Translations under genes and position numbers: made by a program
Part shown: positions 18,742 to 26,996 of the stretch, piece by piece
Layout: the number at the start of each line of letters is the position of its first letter
Numbering within the stretch: the stretch's first letter is position 1
Assembly (NCBI RefSeq): GCF_029714945.1
Contig: NZ_CP121634.1
Span: forward strand, 806,001-870,000
Source of the DNA: Bradyrhizobium sp. CIAT3101
GTDB taxonomy: Bacteria > Pseudomonadota > Alphaproteobacteria > Rhizobiales > Xanthobacteraceae
Direction of reading: 5' to 3'
DNA length: 64,000 bases
The notes under the pieces: generated by a model
Database searches by the model: none
What the model was told of the DNA's origin: nothing
Seen by the model: only the letters and a program-made list of their open reading frames with translations

Positions 18742-19464
18742 TCAGTAGCGCGCGACCATCGGGCTCGCCCAGTTGAAGCGATAGTTCACGCCCGCCTTGA
18801 AGGTGTGGTCGTCGGTGGTGAAGTTGCCGGTGCCGACCAGCGGACCCGCGGTGAAATGCGCGTCGCCGAAATTGTAGTACTGGTACTCGGCCTTGGCCGA
18901 CCAGTTCGGCGCGAACATGTATTCGAGGCCGGCGCCGACGGTGTAGCCGTTGCGGTGATCGCCGGAGATGATGAAGCCGGTCGGCACGCCGCCCACCGTC
19001 ACCTTCTCGTTGTTGTCGGAATAGGCGTAGCCGCCCTTTACGTAGAGCAGGCCGGGGCCCCAGGTGTAGCCGACGCGACCGGTGATCGAACCGAGGCCGC
19101 GCTGGTCGTTGGTGTAGGCCACGCCGCCCGGGAACACCGCGCCGACGCTGCCGGAGAGCCAGGAGTACTGGGCTTCAGCACCGACCACGAAGTTCGGGTT
19201 GAACTGCCAGTCTGCGCCAGCCTGCAGACCACCGAGGAAACGGCCGTTGCCGTTGTTGCCGGTGGAGAGGCCGTTGAAATTGTTGTCGCTCGAGAACGCG
19301 CCGCCGAGATGCGCGCCGATATAGAAGCCGGTCCAGTTGTAGATCGGCGCGGCATAGGCCGGCGCCTTGTTGTAATAGGGGCGGGCGCCGAGATCGGCAC
19401 CGAGGGCCGGCGCAGCCGCGCTCAATGCGAGCAGCGCAACGGTCGCAAACAGAATCTTCTTCAT
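18742..19464 (-). CDS. outer-membrane beta-barrel protein (Omp31/RopB-like)
   Basis: The precursor begins MKKILFATVALLALSAAAPA, a typical Sec signal peptide with cleavage near ALGA. The mature part has the pattern of eight-stranded rhizobial surface barrels: NWTGFYIGAHLGGAFSS after the N-terminus, alternating aromatic strands, and a final strand ending in a C-terminal aromatic-basic residue pair (RFNWASPMVARY). Length 240 residues. ATG 19464 is supported by GGAG 9 bases upstream. Proteins of this family are abundant outer-membrane structural proteins, some acting as narrow pores. The strong terminator fits a well-expressed monocistronic gene. Confidence 0.9.
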   Translation of the reverse strand: MKKILFATVALLALSAAAPALGADLGARPYYNKAPAYAAPIYNWTGFYIGAHLGGAFSSDNNFNGLSTGNNGNGRFLGGLQAGADWQFNPNFVVGAEAQYSWLSGSVGAVFPGGVAYTNDQRGLGSITGRVGYTWGPGLLYVKGGYAYSDNNEKVTVGGVPTGFIISGDHRNGYTVGAGLEYMFAPNWSAKAEYQYYNFGDAHFTAGPLVGTGNFTTDDHTFKAGVNYRFNWASPMVARY

Positions 19465-19687
19465 CGTCTTGAACTCCAACACTCAGGTCCCCAGCAGGCG
19501 CGCTGTCCGCGCCGCGTTGGTTTTGCAGATAGCTTCCTTTTGACGAAAATGCTGTCACATGCATGGCACAGCGACGCCCAACCTAACTTATTGGGCGCTA
19601 AATGATTTTCGTGATTAATGCCGGCTTAAGAAGTGGTGAAGGAAGGCTTAATTCGCGCGAGTTGCGGTAACCTCCGTGCGCGTCTCG

Positions 19688-20008
19688 TTAACCAAGACGC
19701 CGCAGCACCTCGTCGCGCATCTGCGCGCGGAAGGCCGCGCGCTTCGCCGGCCGGTCTTCCACGCGCACGTCGTGGCGATCGAAGATGTCGAACTTCTCCA
19801 GGATCGGATAGCGCTCGCTCGCCATCGCGAGCACGCGCAACACCTTGGTCGCGGCCAGCGTCGGCCCGCTCACCTCCCAGCGCCGGATCGTGTCGGCGCC
19901 GCCCTTCTCCGGCAAGGCGCACAGTTTCGCCATGTCGGCGGCGGTGAGCTTGCGTTCGATGGCGTCGGAGAGGTCGGCGCGGAGTTGCTTCAGTTCGGGG
20001 CCGGTCAT
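19688..20008 (-). CDS. small helix-turn-helix-like protein
   Basis: About 106 residues starting MTGPELKQLRADLSDAIERK, followed by a segment that reads as a Cro/C1-like helix-turn-helix (LTAADMAKLCALPEKGGADT, then IRRWEVSGP). The C-terminal part is basic (RPAKRAAFRAQMRDEVLRR). The frame is open 45 codons further upstream, but that part has low-complexity composition and no ribosome binding site. This is a recognisable Bradyrhizobium hypothetical with an XRE-like fold, probably DNA-binding. It is divergent from the small gene at 20130. Confidence 0.65.
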   Translation of the reverse strand: MTGPELKQLRADLSDAIERKLTAADMAKLCALPEKGGADTIRRWEVSGPTLAATKVLRVLAMASERYPILEKFDIFDRHDVRVEDRPAKRAAFRAQMRDEVLRRLG

Positions 20009-20129
20009 GTTGATCGCATTCGGAAGAGTGGCTGAAGCCAATGCACTAGCGCTGATTCGGGTCCATCCGAAGGCAGCCATGATTGTGCTAGTGTCTCCGC
20101 GCCGGTCCAGCGTCAACGAGGGATGTCCC

Positions 20130-20471
20130 ATGCCCGTGTTCAAGCTGCCCCTGTCGGGAGACGTCGTTCAGTCCATCTACCCGTCGTTCTTCAGTCCTAC
20201 CGGCGGCCAGTTCGGTCTCGTCAACATCACTGTCGGGCAATCCTCGGCGCCCGAGGTCGAGAAGGACGTGCTGTCCGATGTCGCGAGCTACGGCAAGCAG
20301 ATCGGCCAGGTCGCGGATGCGCTGCTCGCGGTCATCGAGCATCTGGAGGCGCACCCTGAACATGCGCTTGGACTAGACAAGGCGATTATCGCCTTCAAGG
20401 AGCTGATGCATTCCGTCGCGACCGTGAAGGAGCGCCACGGCCGGGCGGCGTGCCGGCCCAAGCGGCGCTGA
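20130..20471 (+). CDS. hypothetical protein, 113 residues
   Basis: ATG 20130 is preceded by GAGGGA at a good distance. The protein begins MPVFKLPLSGDVVQSIYPSF, continues with a beta-rich N-terminal half (QFGLVNITVGQSS) and ends in helices (KQIGQVADALLAVIEHLEAH). No signal peptide or known domain is recognised. It faces the helix-turn-helix gene across about 120 bases. Codon use matches the neighbours, so it looks genuine. Confidence 0.65.
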   Translation: MPVFKLPLSGDVVQSIYPSFFSPTGGQFGLVNITVGQSSAPEVEKDVLSDVASYGKQIGQVADALLAVIEHLEAHPEHALGLDKAIIAFKELMHSVATVKERHGRAACRPKRR

Positions 20472-20504
20472 TCGTGTGGCGACATGGCGCCTCCGGCATG
20501 TCTC

Positions 20505-20527
20505 CGCGCACACGGAGTTATGAACGG
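20505..20527 (+). promoter_or_regulatory. upstream motif shared with the paralogous mini-protein gene (copy 1)
   Basis: CGCGCACACGGAGTTATGAA here and CGCGCGCGTGGAGTTGTAAA at 23141 differ at few positions. Both lie 93-96 bases before the start codons of the two paralogous secreted proteins. The constant distance suggests a shared promoter or operator. Confidence 0.5.
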
Positions 20528-20597
20528 AAGCCTCTGGGAATTCTTCAATGAATGAACACATGGCTCAACAGGCCCGCAGCGCATGAAGGGATCAGTC

Positions 20598-20885
20598 ATG
20601 ACAACGACCAGGCTCGTCATTGCCGCACTCGTCACGACCGGACTGCTTGCCACGCCGTTCGCGGCGGAAGCGAAGAAGCACAGGTCGAGCCGACATACCA
20701 CCACGAGCGTGATGGCGCCGAGCTATGGCGGCGCCGGAGCGACCGCGGTGCAGCCGAGGACGTATTACGGGACCTCCGGTCAGTCTGTCGGGACGGTGAC
20801 GGCGCCCTCGATCGGAACCTACAATTGGCCGTCGGTCGGCGTGACCAATGCCGTTCCGACCTGGAGCAATACCAATCCGAAGTGA
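20598..20885 (+). CDS. small secreted protein with conserved GTVTAPSIGT C-terminal motif (paralogue 1)
   Basis: The 95-residue precursor has a Sec signal peptide (MTTTRLVIAALVTTGLLATP, cleavage near AEA). A short basic linker (KKHRSSRH) follows, and then the C-terminal block YYGTSGQSVGTVTAPSIGTY and PSVGVTNAVPTWSNTNPK. The same block ends the protein at 23237. ATG 20598 follows AAGGGATCAGTC; the frame begins five codons earlier. The function is unknown. The mature part, about 70 residues rich in Ser, Thr, Gly and Pro, is probably unstructured or a surface/periplasmic peptide. Confidence 0.75.
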   Translation: MTTTRLVIAALVTTGLLATPFAAEAKKHRSSRHTTTSVMAPSYGGAGATAVQPRTYYGTSGQSVGTVTAPSIGTYNWPSVGVTNAVPTWSNTNPK

Positions 20886-20909
20886 GGCGCGAGGCGGTCG
20901 TCGCGCGCG

Positions 20910-21419
20910 TCAGGCTTCCGCGCCGCCGATCGGAAACACCAGGCAGGTCGTTGTCGCATGCGCGACCAGCCGGCCCTTCGCATCGGTGATGCGCGCTTCG
21001 GCGGTGGCGACGCGGCGGCCGGCGTTGAGTACGCGGCCTTCGGTGCGGACGGTGCCGCTCGCTTCGCTCATGCCGCGTACGAACGATATCTTGAATTCCA
21101 GCGTGGTGTAGCCGGTGCCCGCCGGCAGCGTGCTCTGCACCGCCAGGCCCATCGCGGAATCCAGCAGGATCGCGGCATAGCCGCCATGAACCGAGCCGAT
21201 CGGATTGTAATGCCGCAGGCCCGGCACGCTGTGGATCACCACGACGCCCGGCTCGGCCGTGCAGTCGAACGGCTCGACCGTCTGCATGATCGGCGGCTCC
21301 GGCAATTGCCGTGCGAAGATCGCGCGGACGAAATCGAGCCCCGGCATCGACGCCATCACCTCAAGGGGCACGACGCCGAATTCGGGTGCCTGCTTGCCGG
21401 AACTGCCGTCGACCATCAC
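20910..21419 (-). CDS. PaaI-family hotdog-fold thioesterase
   Basis: The 169-residue protein carries the hotdog signature NPIGSVHGGYAAILLDSAMG, in which HGG precedes the long central helix. A second strand motif is YTTLEFKISFVRGM. Enzymes of this family hydrolyse acyl- or phenylacetyl-type CoA thioesters in the cytoplasm and act as tetramers or dimers. The catalytic Asp lies in the helix (LLDSAMG). A start a codon later (second Met) is equally possible. It is alone on its strand and no catabolic gene is adjacent, so the substrate is open. Confidence 0.87.
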   Translation of the reverse strand: MMVDGSSGKQAPEFGVVPLEVMASMPGLDFVRAIFARQLPEPPIMQTVEPFDCTAEPGVVVIHSVPGLRHYNPIGSVHGGYAAILLDSAMGLAVQSTLPAGTGYTTLEFKISFVRGMSEASGTVRTEGRVLNAGRRVATAEARITDAKGRLVAHATTTCLVFPIGGAEA

Positions 21420-21489
21420 TACCCCCGGAAAGCTCTATGAGATGACAAAGATCATATGATGAGGGGATTGTACGAGTCAAAAGCCCCCT

Positions 21490-22425
21490 TCAGTGCGTGA
21501 CGGTCGCGAGACCGGAGAGCAGATACAGCGCAACCAGCAGGGTCGCGACCGACAGCATTGTCGTCACCGAGACCGTGGCTGCGACCAGTTTTTCTTCGAC
21601 CTTGTGTTCATGCGACAGCACGTAGACGGTTTTCGCCGTCGGCACGGCCGCGCAGATGACGGCGGCGACGGTGTAGAGCGGATTGAGGCCGATGATCACG
21701 CAAAGTCCGTAGACGAGCAGCGGCATCAACACCAGCTTCACGGCCGCGAGCGCAAAAGATGCCCCGAGGTTCGACCTCAGGCCTTCGACCGACAGGCCGA
21801 GGCCGATGGCAAACAGCGCGCAAGGCGTGAGTGCCGCGGCGATGATGTTCAGATAGGCCGCGACGGCCGCGGGAATCGGCAGGCCCGTGATCGCCCAGAC
21901 GAGACCAATGAGCGTCGACAGGACCATCGGATTGAGCAGGATCTGCTTCACCAGCCCCGCGGACTGCGCAGGTCCGCGCGCATCCCTTTCGAGCAGGATG
22001 ACCGTGATCGGAAACATCACGGCAGCAACGAACACCGTCGCCACGGCAGCCGGCAAGACGGCGGGCTGGCCGTAGATCGCATGCAGGATCGGCAGCGCCA
22101 CGAAGCCTGTATTGGTCATCGCCGCCGCCATGCCGTGGATCGTGCTGCTGGCGAGATCGTGCTTTCCGCCAACGCGAACCGCCAGGAAGACCAATGCGAA
22201 GCAGATGAGCGAGCCGCCGCCGAACGCGAGCAGGAAACGCCATTCCAGCAGATTGCGAGCCGGCTCCTGCGCGATCGTGACGATCAGCAGCGCCGGCATC
22301 GCGACGTTGTAGGCGAAGTGCACCAGCGCGTCGGCGAGTGAACGGGACAGATAGCCGAACTCGCCGGCGAACCAGCCGGTGACGATGATCGCGAAGACGG
22401 GAAGAACGAGGCTGGCGACCTCCAT
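21490..22425 (-). CDS. AEC-family permease (auxin efflux carrier type)
   Basis: About 311 residues with ten hydrophobic helices in two five-helix halves. The N-terminus reads MEVASLVLPVFAIIVTGWFA, and the broken-helix motifs (TNTGFVALPILHAIYG, AVPTAKTVYVLSHE) are typical of the bile/auxin carrier fold. The start at 22425 is supported by GGGGGA upstream; the frame extends 20 codons further without support. Bacterial members export or import small organic acids such as malate or malonate. No adjacent enzyme indicates the substrate. Confidence 0.88.
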   Translation of the reverse strand: MEVASLVLPVFAIIVTGWFAGEFGYLSRSLADALVHFAYNVAMPALLIVTIAQEPARNLLEWRFLLAFGGGSLICFALVFLAVRVGGKHDLASSTIHGMAAAMTNTGFVALPILHAIYGQPAVLPAAVATVFVAAVMFPITVILLERDARGPAQSAGLVKQILLNPMVLSTLIGLVWAITGLPIPAAVAAYLNIIAAALTPCALFAIGLGLSVEGLRSNLGASFALAAVKLVLMPLLVYGLCVIIGLNPLYTVAAVICAAVPTAKTVYVLSHEHKVEEKLVAATVSVTTMLSVATLLVALYLLSGLATVTH

Positions 22426-22529
22426 CCGGTGTCCCCCTTTGCCAAGCAGCATCGCCACTCTAGCTTGGCGACGCCTGCTCGTCACGGCTCAACCGGACCG
22501 CGCCGCCCCGAACGGGCGGCCTTGTGCCG

Positions 22530-22739
22530 CTAAATTCCGCGGCCGTTCTGCTGACCGATCACGCAGCGCCAGGCCGCCAGGCGCTCTGCCGGATGCTGGT
22601 TCATCCATTCGGCGAGCTGCGGCGCGCCCATCAGGCAGGACTGCACCGAGACCTGTGCAAAGTCGGAGCTGGTGACGAGCTGCTCGTGGCAATTCGAAGG
22701 AGAGGCGAGGCTGCAGAGCACGGCGATGATCTTGATCAT
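22530..22739 (-). CDS. conserved small protein, 69 residues, overlapping the upstream 54-residue gene
   Basis: The sequence begins MIKIIAVLCSLASPSNCHEQ and contains three to four cysteines (CSLASPSNCHE, SCLMGAP, WRCVIG) and helical QLAEWMNQHPAERLAAW. The spaced cysteines and hydrophobic start suggest an exported, disulfide-bearing peptide. Its ATG overlaps the TGA of the preceding gene (22736-22738) in an ATGA arrangement, so translation is probably coupled. It resembles hypothetical proteins I recall from Bradyrhizobium. No function known. Confidence 0.7.
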   Translation of the reverse strand: MIKIIAVLCSLASPSNCHEQLVTSSDFAQVSVQSCLMGAPQLAEWMNQHPAERLAAWRCVIGQQNGRGI

Positions 22740-22900
22740 GCGAGGTTGCCTCTGTCGCTCTGACGCGCATTGGCTCCGCTCGACTGCTCGCCGCTTGGAT
22801 CGGCCGGCGGGAAAATGCTGTCGTAAATCGCGCGCGCCTCCTGAATCAGGCGAATGCGCTCGCGTTCTGATTTCGAGACAAACTGAATAACCTCGCCCAT
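22736..22900 (-). CDS. small basic/charged protein, 54 residues, first gene of a two-gene mini-operon
   Basis: Reading the minus strand from ATG at 22898-22900 gives MGEVIQFVSKSERERIRLIQ and then EARAIYDSIFPPADPSGEQ, ending at TGA 22736. A strong GGAGG lies 6 bases before the ATG. The charged amphipathic helix (KSERERIRLIQEARAIYDSI) is the main feature; the tail is polar. The stop overlaps the start of the 69-residue gene. It is a short conserved-looking Bradyrhizobium hypothetical of unknown function. Confidence 0.72.
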   Translation of the reverse strand: MGEVIQFVSKSERERIRLIQEARAIYDSIFPPADPSGEQSSGANARQSDRGNLA

Positions 22901-23236
22901 GGCGGCCTCCAAATGGATCCTCGATCCACCATCAGATGATGGAAATCATTCCATCCCGATATGGTGTGCCGGCTTCGTCGTTGCAGCCGTGCAGGCGTTC
23001 ACAAGGGATAAAAAGCCCGTGACAATCCCGTTCCTGAGCGGAAGGGAATACCGCAGCGGCGCGTCGACCTGATGGGAGGCCGTTTCGCAGCATCGTGATG
23101 CAGGATGAGTCCCGCGCGCCGACGTGCCGCGGCACATTTTCGCGCGCGTGGAGTTGTAAAGGTCGTTCAGTGCACGAGCGGTTCGACCTGACGAACGGCT
23201 GGCGCGACTGAGTGACAGCGCTCGAAAGGATCAGTC
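22901..23236. other. gene-free stretch with promoters for the mini-operon and paralogue 2
   Basis: It contains the shared CGCGCG...GGAGTT motif at 23141-23163 and, presumably, a leftward promoter for the 54-residue gene. Two overlapping short open frames on the minus strand (about 22932-23137) have no ribosome binding site and compositional bias only. Confidence 0.5.
23141..23163 (+). promoter_or_regulatory. upstream motif shared with paralogue 1 (copy 2)
   Basis: CGCGCGCGTGGAGTTGTAAA lies 96 bases before the ATG at 23237. It is the counterpart of the motif at 20505. Confidence 0.5.
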
Positions 23237-23506
23237 ATGGCAAAAACAAGACGCGCCTTCGCCACACTTGTCACCCTCGGATTGGCGGCTGTGCCGCTCG
23301 CCGCAAGCGCCCAATCGTCGGCAGGGGCACAAAGCAGCACGCGCTTGAGCCCGGGCGTGCCGGCAAATCAAGGCACCTATGGAAGTTCGGGACAAACTGT
23401 CGGGACGGTCACCGCGCCATCGATCGGAACGTCGACCCAGCCGTCTGTCGGCGTGACGAACTCGGTCCCCACCTGGAACAACACGAACCCTCCGGCGAGG
23501 CGATAG
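23237..23506 (+). CDS. small secreted protein with conserved GTVTAPSIGT C-terminal motif (paralogue 2)
   Basis: The 89-residue precursor has a signal peptide (MAKTRRAFATLVTLGLAAVP, cleavage after SAQ or ASA). Its C-terminal block is GTYGSSGQTVGTVTAPSIGT then PSVGVTNSVPTWNNTNP. Over about 40 residues it matches the protein at 20598 almost position by position, while the segment between signal and block differs. Even the translation start context, AAAGGATCAGTCATG, is shared. These are diverged duplicates of a short secreted family. Function unknown. Confidence 0.75.
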   Translation: MAKTRRAFATLVTLGLAAVPLAASAQSSAGAQSSTRLSPGVPANQGTYGSSGQTVGTVTAPSIGTSTQPSVGVTNSVPTWNNTNPPARR

Positions 23507-23521
23507 TCGCGATCTGTCGCC

Positions 23522-25141
23522 TCACGCCGCCGGCGCACGTTCCTTCTGTCCCGGCACGGCCGCGAGCAGCTCGCGTGTATAGGGATGCTCCGGCGCGGCA
23601 AACAGCTGCGCGGTCGGCTTCAGCTCGACGATGGCGCCGCGCTGCATCACCGCGATGCGGTCGCAGATCTGGGCGGCCACGCGCAGGTCGTGGGTGATGA
23701 ACAGCATCGAAAGGCCGAGCCGCGCCTTGAGATCTTCGAGCAGCCGCAGCACCTGCGCCTGCACGGAGACATCGAGCGCAGACACGGCTTCGTCAGCGAC
23801 AATGATTTCGGGCTCGAGCGCAAGCGCGCGCGCAATGCCGATGCGCTGGCGCTGGCCGCCGGAAAATTCATGCGGATAGCGCTCGAGCGCGCCGGCGTCC
23901 AATCCGACCATCTTGAGGAGATCGCGCGCGCGATCGAATGCCACTTTCGGCTCGGTGCCAGCCGCGATCGGGCCGTCGGCGATGATGTGGCCGATCTTGC
24001 GGCGCGGATTGAGCGAGGCGAACGGATCCTGAAAAATCATCTGGATGCGATGGCGCTCGGCGCGCAGCGCCTTGCCAGCGAGCTGCGTGAGATCCGTATC
24101 GCCGATCCGCACCGTGCCGCGATCGGCCTCGATCAGCCGCATGACGAGGCGCGCCACCGACGATTTGCCGGAGCCGGATTCGCCGACGAGGCCGAGCGTC
24201 TCGCCTTTGAGGATGTTGAAGTTCACCGCGCGCGCGGCATCGACGCGACGGTCCTCGCGAAACCAGCCACCGGATGTGACGTAGGTCTTGTCCAGCCCGA
24301 TCACCTCGACCGCTCTGGCCTGATCGTCCAGTGGCGCCCGCGCCGGCGGGTGCATCGACGGCACGGCGGCGAGCAGCGCCTTGGTGTAATCGTGCTGTGG
24401 CTCATTGAAGACGGTCGCGGCAGGGCCTTCCTCCACAACCTTGCCGTGGCGGAGCACCACGACCTGATCGGCGATGTCGGCGACGACACCAAAATCATGG
24501 GTGATGAACATCACCGCCATGTTGCGATTGCGCTGGAGGTTGCGGATCAGCTTCAGGATCTGCGCCTGCGTGGTGACGTCGAGCGCGGTGGTCGGCTCGT
24601 CGGCGACCAGCACGGCCGGCTCGAGCGCGAGCGCCATCGCGATCATGGCGCGCTGGCGCTGACCGCCGGAGAGCTGGTGCGGATAGGCGCGCACGATGCG
24701 TTCGGGGTCAGGCAGGCCCACCTCGCGCGCCAGCGACAGCGCCTTTGCGCGCCGTTCCCGGGGCGTCAGCAGGCCGTGGGCCTCGAACATCTCGGCCATC
24801 TGGTCGCCGATCCGCATCAGGGGATTGAGCGCCGTCATCGGCTCCTGGAAGATCATCGCGAGCCGGCGGCCGCGCAGGTCGCGCCATCCATCGTCGTCGA
24901 GCTTGAGCAGGTCACGGCCTTCGAACTGGATCTCGCCGGAGGCGACTGACACCGTGTCGGGCAGCAGACCCATCAGCGCATGCGCGCACATGGACTTGCC
25001 GGAGCCGGATTCGCCGACGACGCAGACGATCTTGCCGGGCCGAAGGTCGAGCGACACGCCGTCGACGGCAAAGGGGCGCTCGGCGCCCTTGGGCAGCGCG
25101 ATCCGCAAGTTCTTGATGGAGACGGCGGGCGGAGCGGTCAT
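23522..25141 (-). CDS. ABC transporter ATPase with two fused nucleotide-binding domains (DppD-DppF type)
   Basis: The 539-residue protein has two complete ATPase cassettes. The first has Walker A GESGSGKS, signature LSGGQRQRAM and Walker B LVADEPTTALD. The second has GESGSGKSS, signature FSGGQRQRIG and IIVADEAVSALD. Each ends with the oligopeptide-transporter extension. It energises the importer made by the two permeases directly upstream; the ATG lies two bases after the upstream permease stop. The fused DppD/DppF arrangement is common in rhizobia. The substrate class is peptides, nickel or related small solutes. Confidence 0.93.
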   Translation of the reverse strand: MTAPPAVSIKNLRIALPKGAERPFAVDGVSLDLRPGKIVCVVGESGSGKSMCAHALMGLLPDTVSVASGEIQFEGRDLLKLDDDGWRDLRGRRLAMIFQEPMTALNPLMRIGDQMAEMFEAHGLLTPRERRAKALSLAREVGLPDPERIVRAYPHQLSGGQRQRAMIAMALALEPAVLVADEPTTALDVTTQAQILKLIRNLQRNRNMAVMFITHDFGVVADIADQVVVLRHGKVVEEGPAATVFNEPQHDYTKALLAAVPSMHPPARAPLDDQARAVEVIGLDKTYVTSGGWFREDRRVDAARAVNFNILKGETLGLVGESGSGKSSVARLVMRLIEADRGTVRIGDTDLTQLAGKALRAERHRIQMIFQDPFASLNPRRKIGHIIADGPIAAGTEPKVAFDRARDLLKMVGLDAGALERYPHEFSGGQRQRIGIARALALEPEIIVADEAVSALDVSVQAQVLRLLEDLKARLGLSMLFITHDLRVAAQICDRIAVMQRGAIVELKPTAQLFAAPEHPYTRELLAAVPGQKERAPAA

Positions 25142-25143
25142 CG

Positions 25144-25983
25144 TCAGCGTCCTTCCCGCGACAGGCGCGGATTGAGCGCGTCGTTGAGGCCTTCGCCGAT
25201 CAGGTTCAGCCCGAGCACCGAGATCAGGATCGCGACGCCCGGAAACACGGTGATCCACCAGGCCTGGCGGATCACGGTGCGGCCGGCGCCGACCATGTAG
25301 CCCCAGGAGATCAGATTGGGATCGCCGAGGCCGAGGAAGGACAACGAGGATTCCAGCAGGATCGCGGTCGCCACCATCAGCGAGGCCAGCACGATCACCG
25401 GGGACAGTGCGTTCGGCAGGATCTCGCGCAGGATGATCCAGGTGTTGCTCTGTCCGGTGACCACGGCGGCCTGGACATATTCGCGCGTTCGCAGCGACAG
25501 CACCTCGCCGCGGACGAGGCGCGCGACCGGCGGCCAGCTCACCACGGCGATCGAGGCCACGATCGAATAGATCGACGGCTGCAGGATCGCGACCAGCACG
25601 ATCGCGAGCGCAAAACTCGGAATGGTCTGGAAGAACTCGGTGAAGCGCATCAGCGCATCGTCGACCTTGCCGCCGAAATAGCCGGCCATGGCGCCAATGG
25701 GAACGCCGACGACGAGTGCGACCAGGGTCGAGACGAGGCCGACCAGCAGCGAGACGCGTGCGCCAAAAATCATGCCGGCGAACACGTCGCGGCCGAGTGC
25801 GTCGGTGCCGAGCGGCACGGTCGAGAGCGTGAACGGCGGCAGGAACGGTCGCTGCACCATGCGCCAGGGTGAGTTCGGGAACAGCAACGGCCCGAACACC
25901 GCAACCGAGATGGCAAGCAGGAGGATGACGAGCCCGATGACGCCGCTCGGGCTCTTCAGCATCGATTTCCAGAACTGTTTCAT
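25144..25983 (-). CDS. peptide/nickel-type ABC permease (DppC-like)
   Basis: About 279 residues with an N-terminal cytoplasmic stub (MKQFWKSMLKSPSG), one helix and then the five-helix permease core. The coupling-helix EAA motif is VVTGQSNTWIILREILPNAL. The GLGDPNLISWG stretch before the last helices marks the DppC subfamily. Its ATG overlaps the TGA of the DppB-like gene, so the two are translationally coupled. It sits in the inner membrane and pairs with the DppB-like subunit. Confidence 0.93.
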   Translation of the reverse strand: MKQFWKSMLKSPSGVIGLVILLLAISVAVFGPLLFPNSPWRMVQRPFLPPFTLSTVPLGTDALGRDVFAGMIFGARVSLLVGLVSTLVALVVGVPIGAMAGYFGGKVDDALMRFTEFFQTIPSFALAIVLVAILQPSIYSIVASIAVVSWPPVARLVRGEVLSLRTREYVQAAVVTGQSNTWIILREILPNALSPVIVLASLMVATAILLESSLSFLGLGDPNLISWGYMVGAGRTVIRQAWWITVFPGVAILISVLGLNLIGEGLNDALNPRLSREGR

Positions 25984-26951
25984 GCGGCGAATTCGATGCG
26001 TGGGTCGACCAGGCGATAGACGAGGTCGGTGATGAGGTTGAAGATCAGCACCATGACCGAGCAGGTCACGAAGACGCCGAGCAGCAGATTGTAGTCGCGC
26101 TGCAGCAGCGCGTCGTACATCAGCCGGCCGATGCCGGGCCAGGCGAACACGGTCTCGGTGATGACGGCGCCGCCGATCAGCGTGCCGGCATGCACGCCGG
26201 CGAGCGTCACGACGGGCAGCAGCGCGTTGCGCAGCACGTGGCGGCGCTGGATCACGCCGTCGGACAGGCCCTTGGCGCGTGCGGTCTTGACGAAGTCGAG
26301 CCGCTTCACCTCCAGCATCGAGGCGCGCGTCATGCGGGTGTAGGTCGCCATGAAGAACAGGCCGAGCGTCATTGCCGGCATGATCAGGTGTTTTGCGACG
26401 TCGACCACATGGGCAAAGCCGGTGAGGTTGGCGCCGACCGTCTCGTAACCGAAGCTCGGCAGCCAATCGACCGTGACCGAGAACAGCAGGATGCCCATCA
26501 GCGCCACCCAGAAGATCGGCATAGCGTAGAAGATCAGCGCGAAGATGGTGATGGCGGTGTCGAGGAAGGTCCCGGCGAAGCGCGCGGCGAAGGTGCCGAA
26601 CAGGACACCGAGCGCGAGCGAGATCGCAAACGCGGTCAGCGTTAATAGCAGCGTTGCCGGCAGTCGCTCGAGGATCAGCTTCGACACCGGCGCCTGCTGG
26701 CGGAAGGAGAAGCCGAGGTCGAGGGTCGCGATGCCCTTGACGTAGATGAGGAGCTGCTCCGGCAGCGGCTTGTCGAGGCCGAACTTTTCCCGAAGCTGCT
26801 GGACGAAGACCTGATCGCTGGCGCCGGCCTCGCCCGCCATCACGACGGCGGGATCGCCGGGTGCGAGCCGGATCAGGAAGAAATTGAGGACGACGATCGC
26901 GAGCAGGACGATCACGCCTTTCACGACACGCTGAGCGACGAAGGAGAGCAT
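25980..26951 (-). CDS. peptide/nickel-type ABC permease (DppB-like)
   Basis: The 323-residue protein starts MLSFVAQRVVKGVIVLLAIV. It has the N-terminal DppB domain (FFLIRLAPGDPAVVM), six predicted helices and the coupling motif TARAKGLSDGVIQRRHVLRN. The ending (DLVYRLVDPRIEF) is the subfamily's usual terminus. It is the first gene of the permease pair and is separated from the binding-protein gene by a REP-like repeat of about 200 bases, an arrangement that may let the binding protein be made in excess. Confidence 0.93.
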   Translation of the reverse strand: MLSFVAQRVVKGVIVLLAIVVLNFFLIRLAPGDPAVVMAGEAGASDQVFVQQLREKFGLDKPLPEQLLIYVKGIATLDLGFSFRQQAPVSKLILERLPATLLLTLTAFAISLALGVLFGTFAARFAGTFLDTAITIFALIFYAMPIFWVALMGILLFSVTVDWLPSFGYETVGANLTGFAHVVDVAKHLIMPAMTLGLFFMATYTRMTRASMLEVKRLDFVKTARAKGLSDGVIQRRHVLRNALLPVVTLAGVHAGTLIGGAVITETVFAWPGIGRLMYDALLQRDYNLLLGVFVTCSVMVLIFNLITDLVYRLVDPRIEFAA

Positions 26952-26996
26952 CTAGACTCGAATGCCAATTGGTTGAGGTGTTCTCGCGTCGCGGTA

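Noticed and set aside
19688-20471. Toxin-antitoxin pair formed by the helix-turn-helix gene and the divergent 113-residue gene
   Set aside because: The genes are divergent rather than in one operon and neither shows a toxin fold; there is no positive evidence.
22932-23137. Two short minus-strand frames of about 65 codons
   Set aside because: No ribosome binding site, no conserved-looking residues, and they overlap the upstream motif of the secreted mini-protein.
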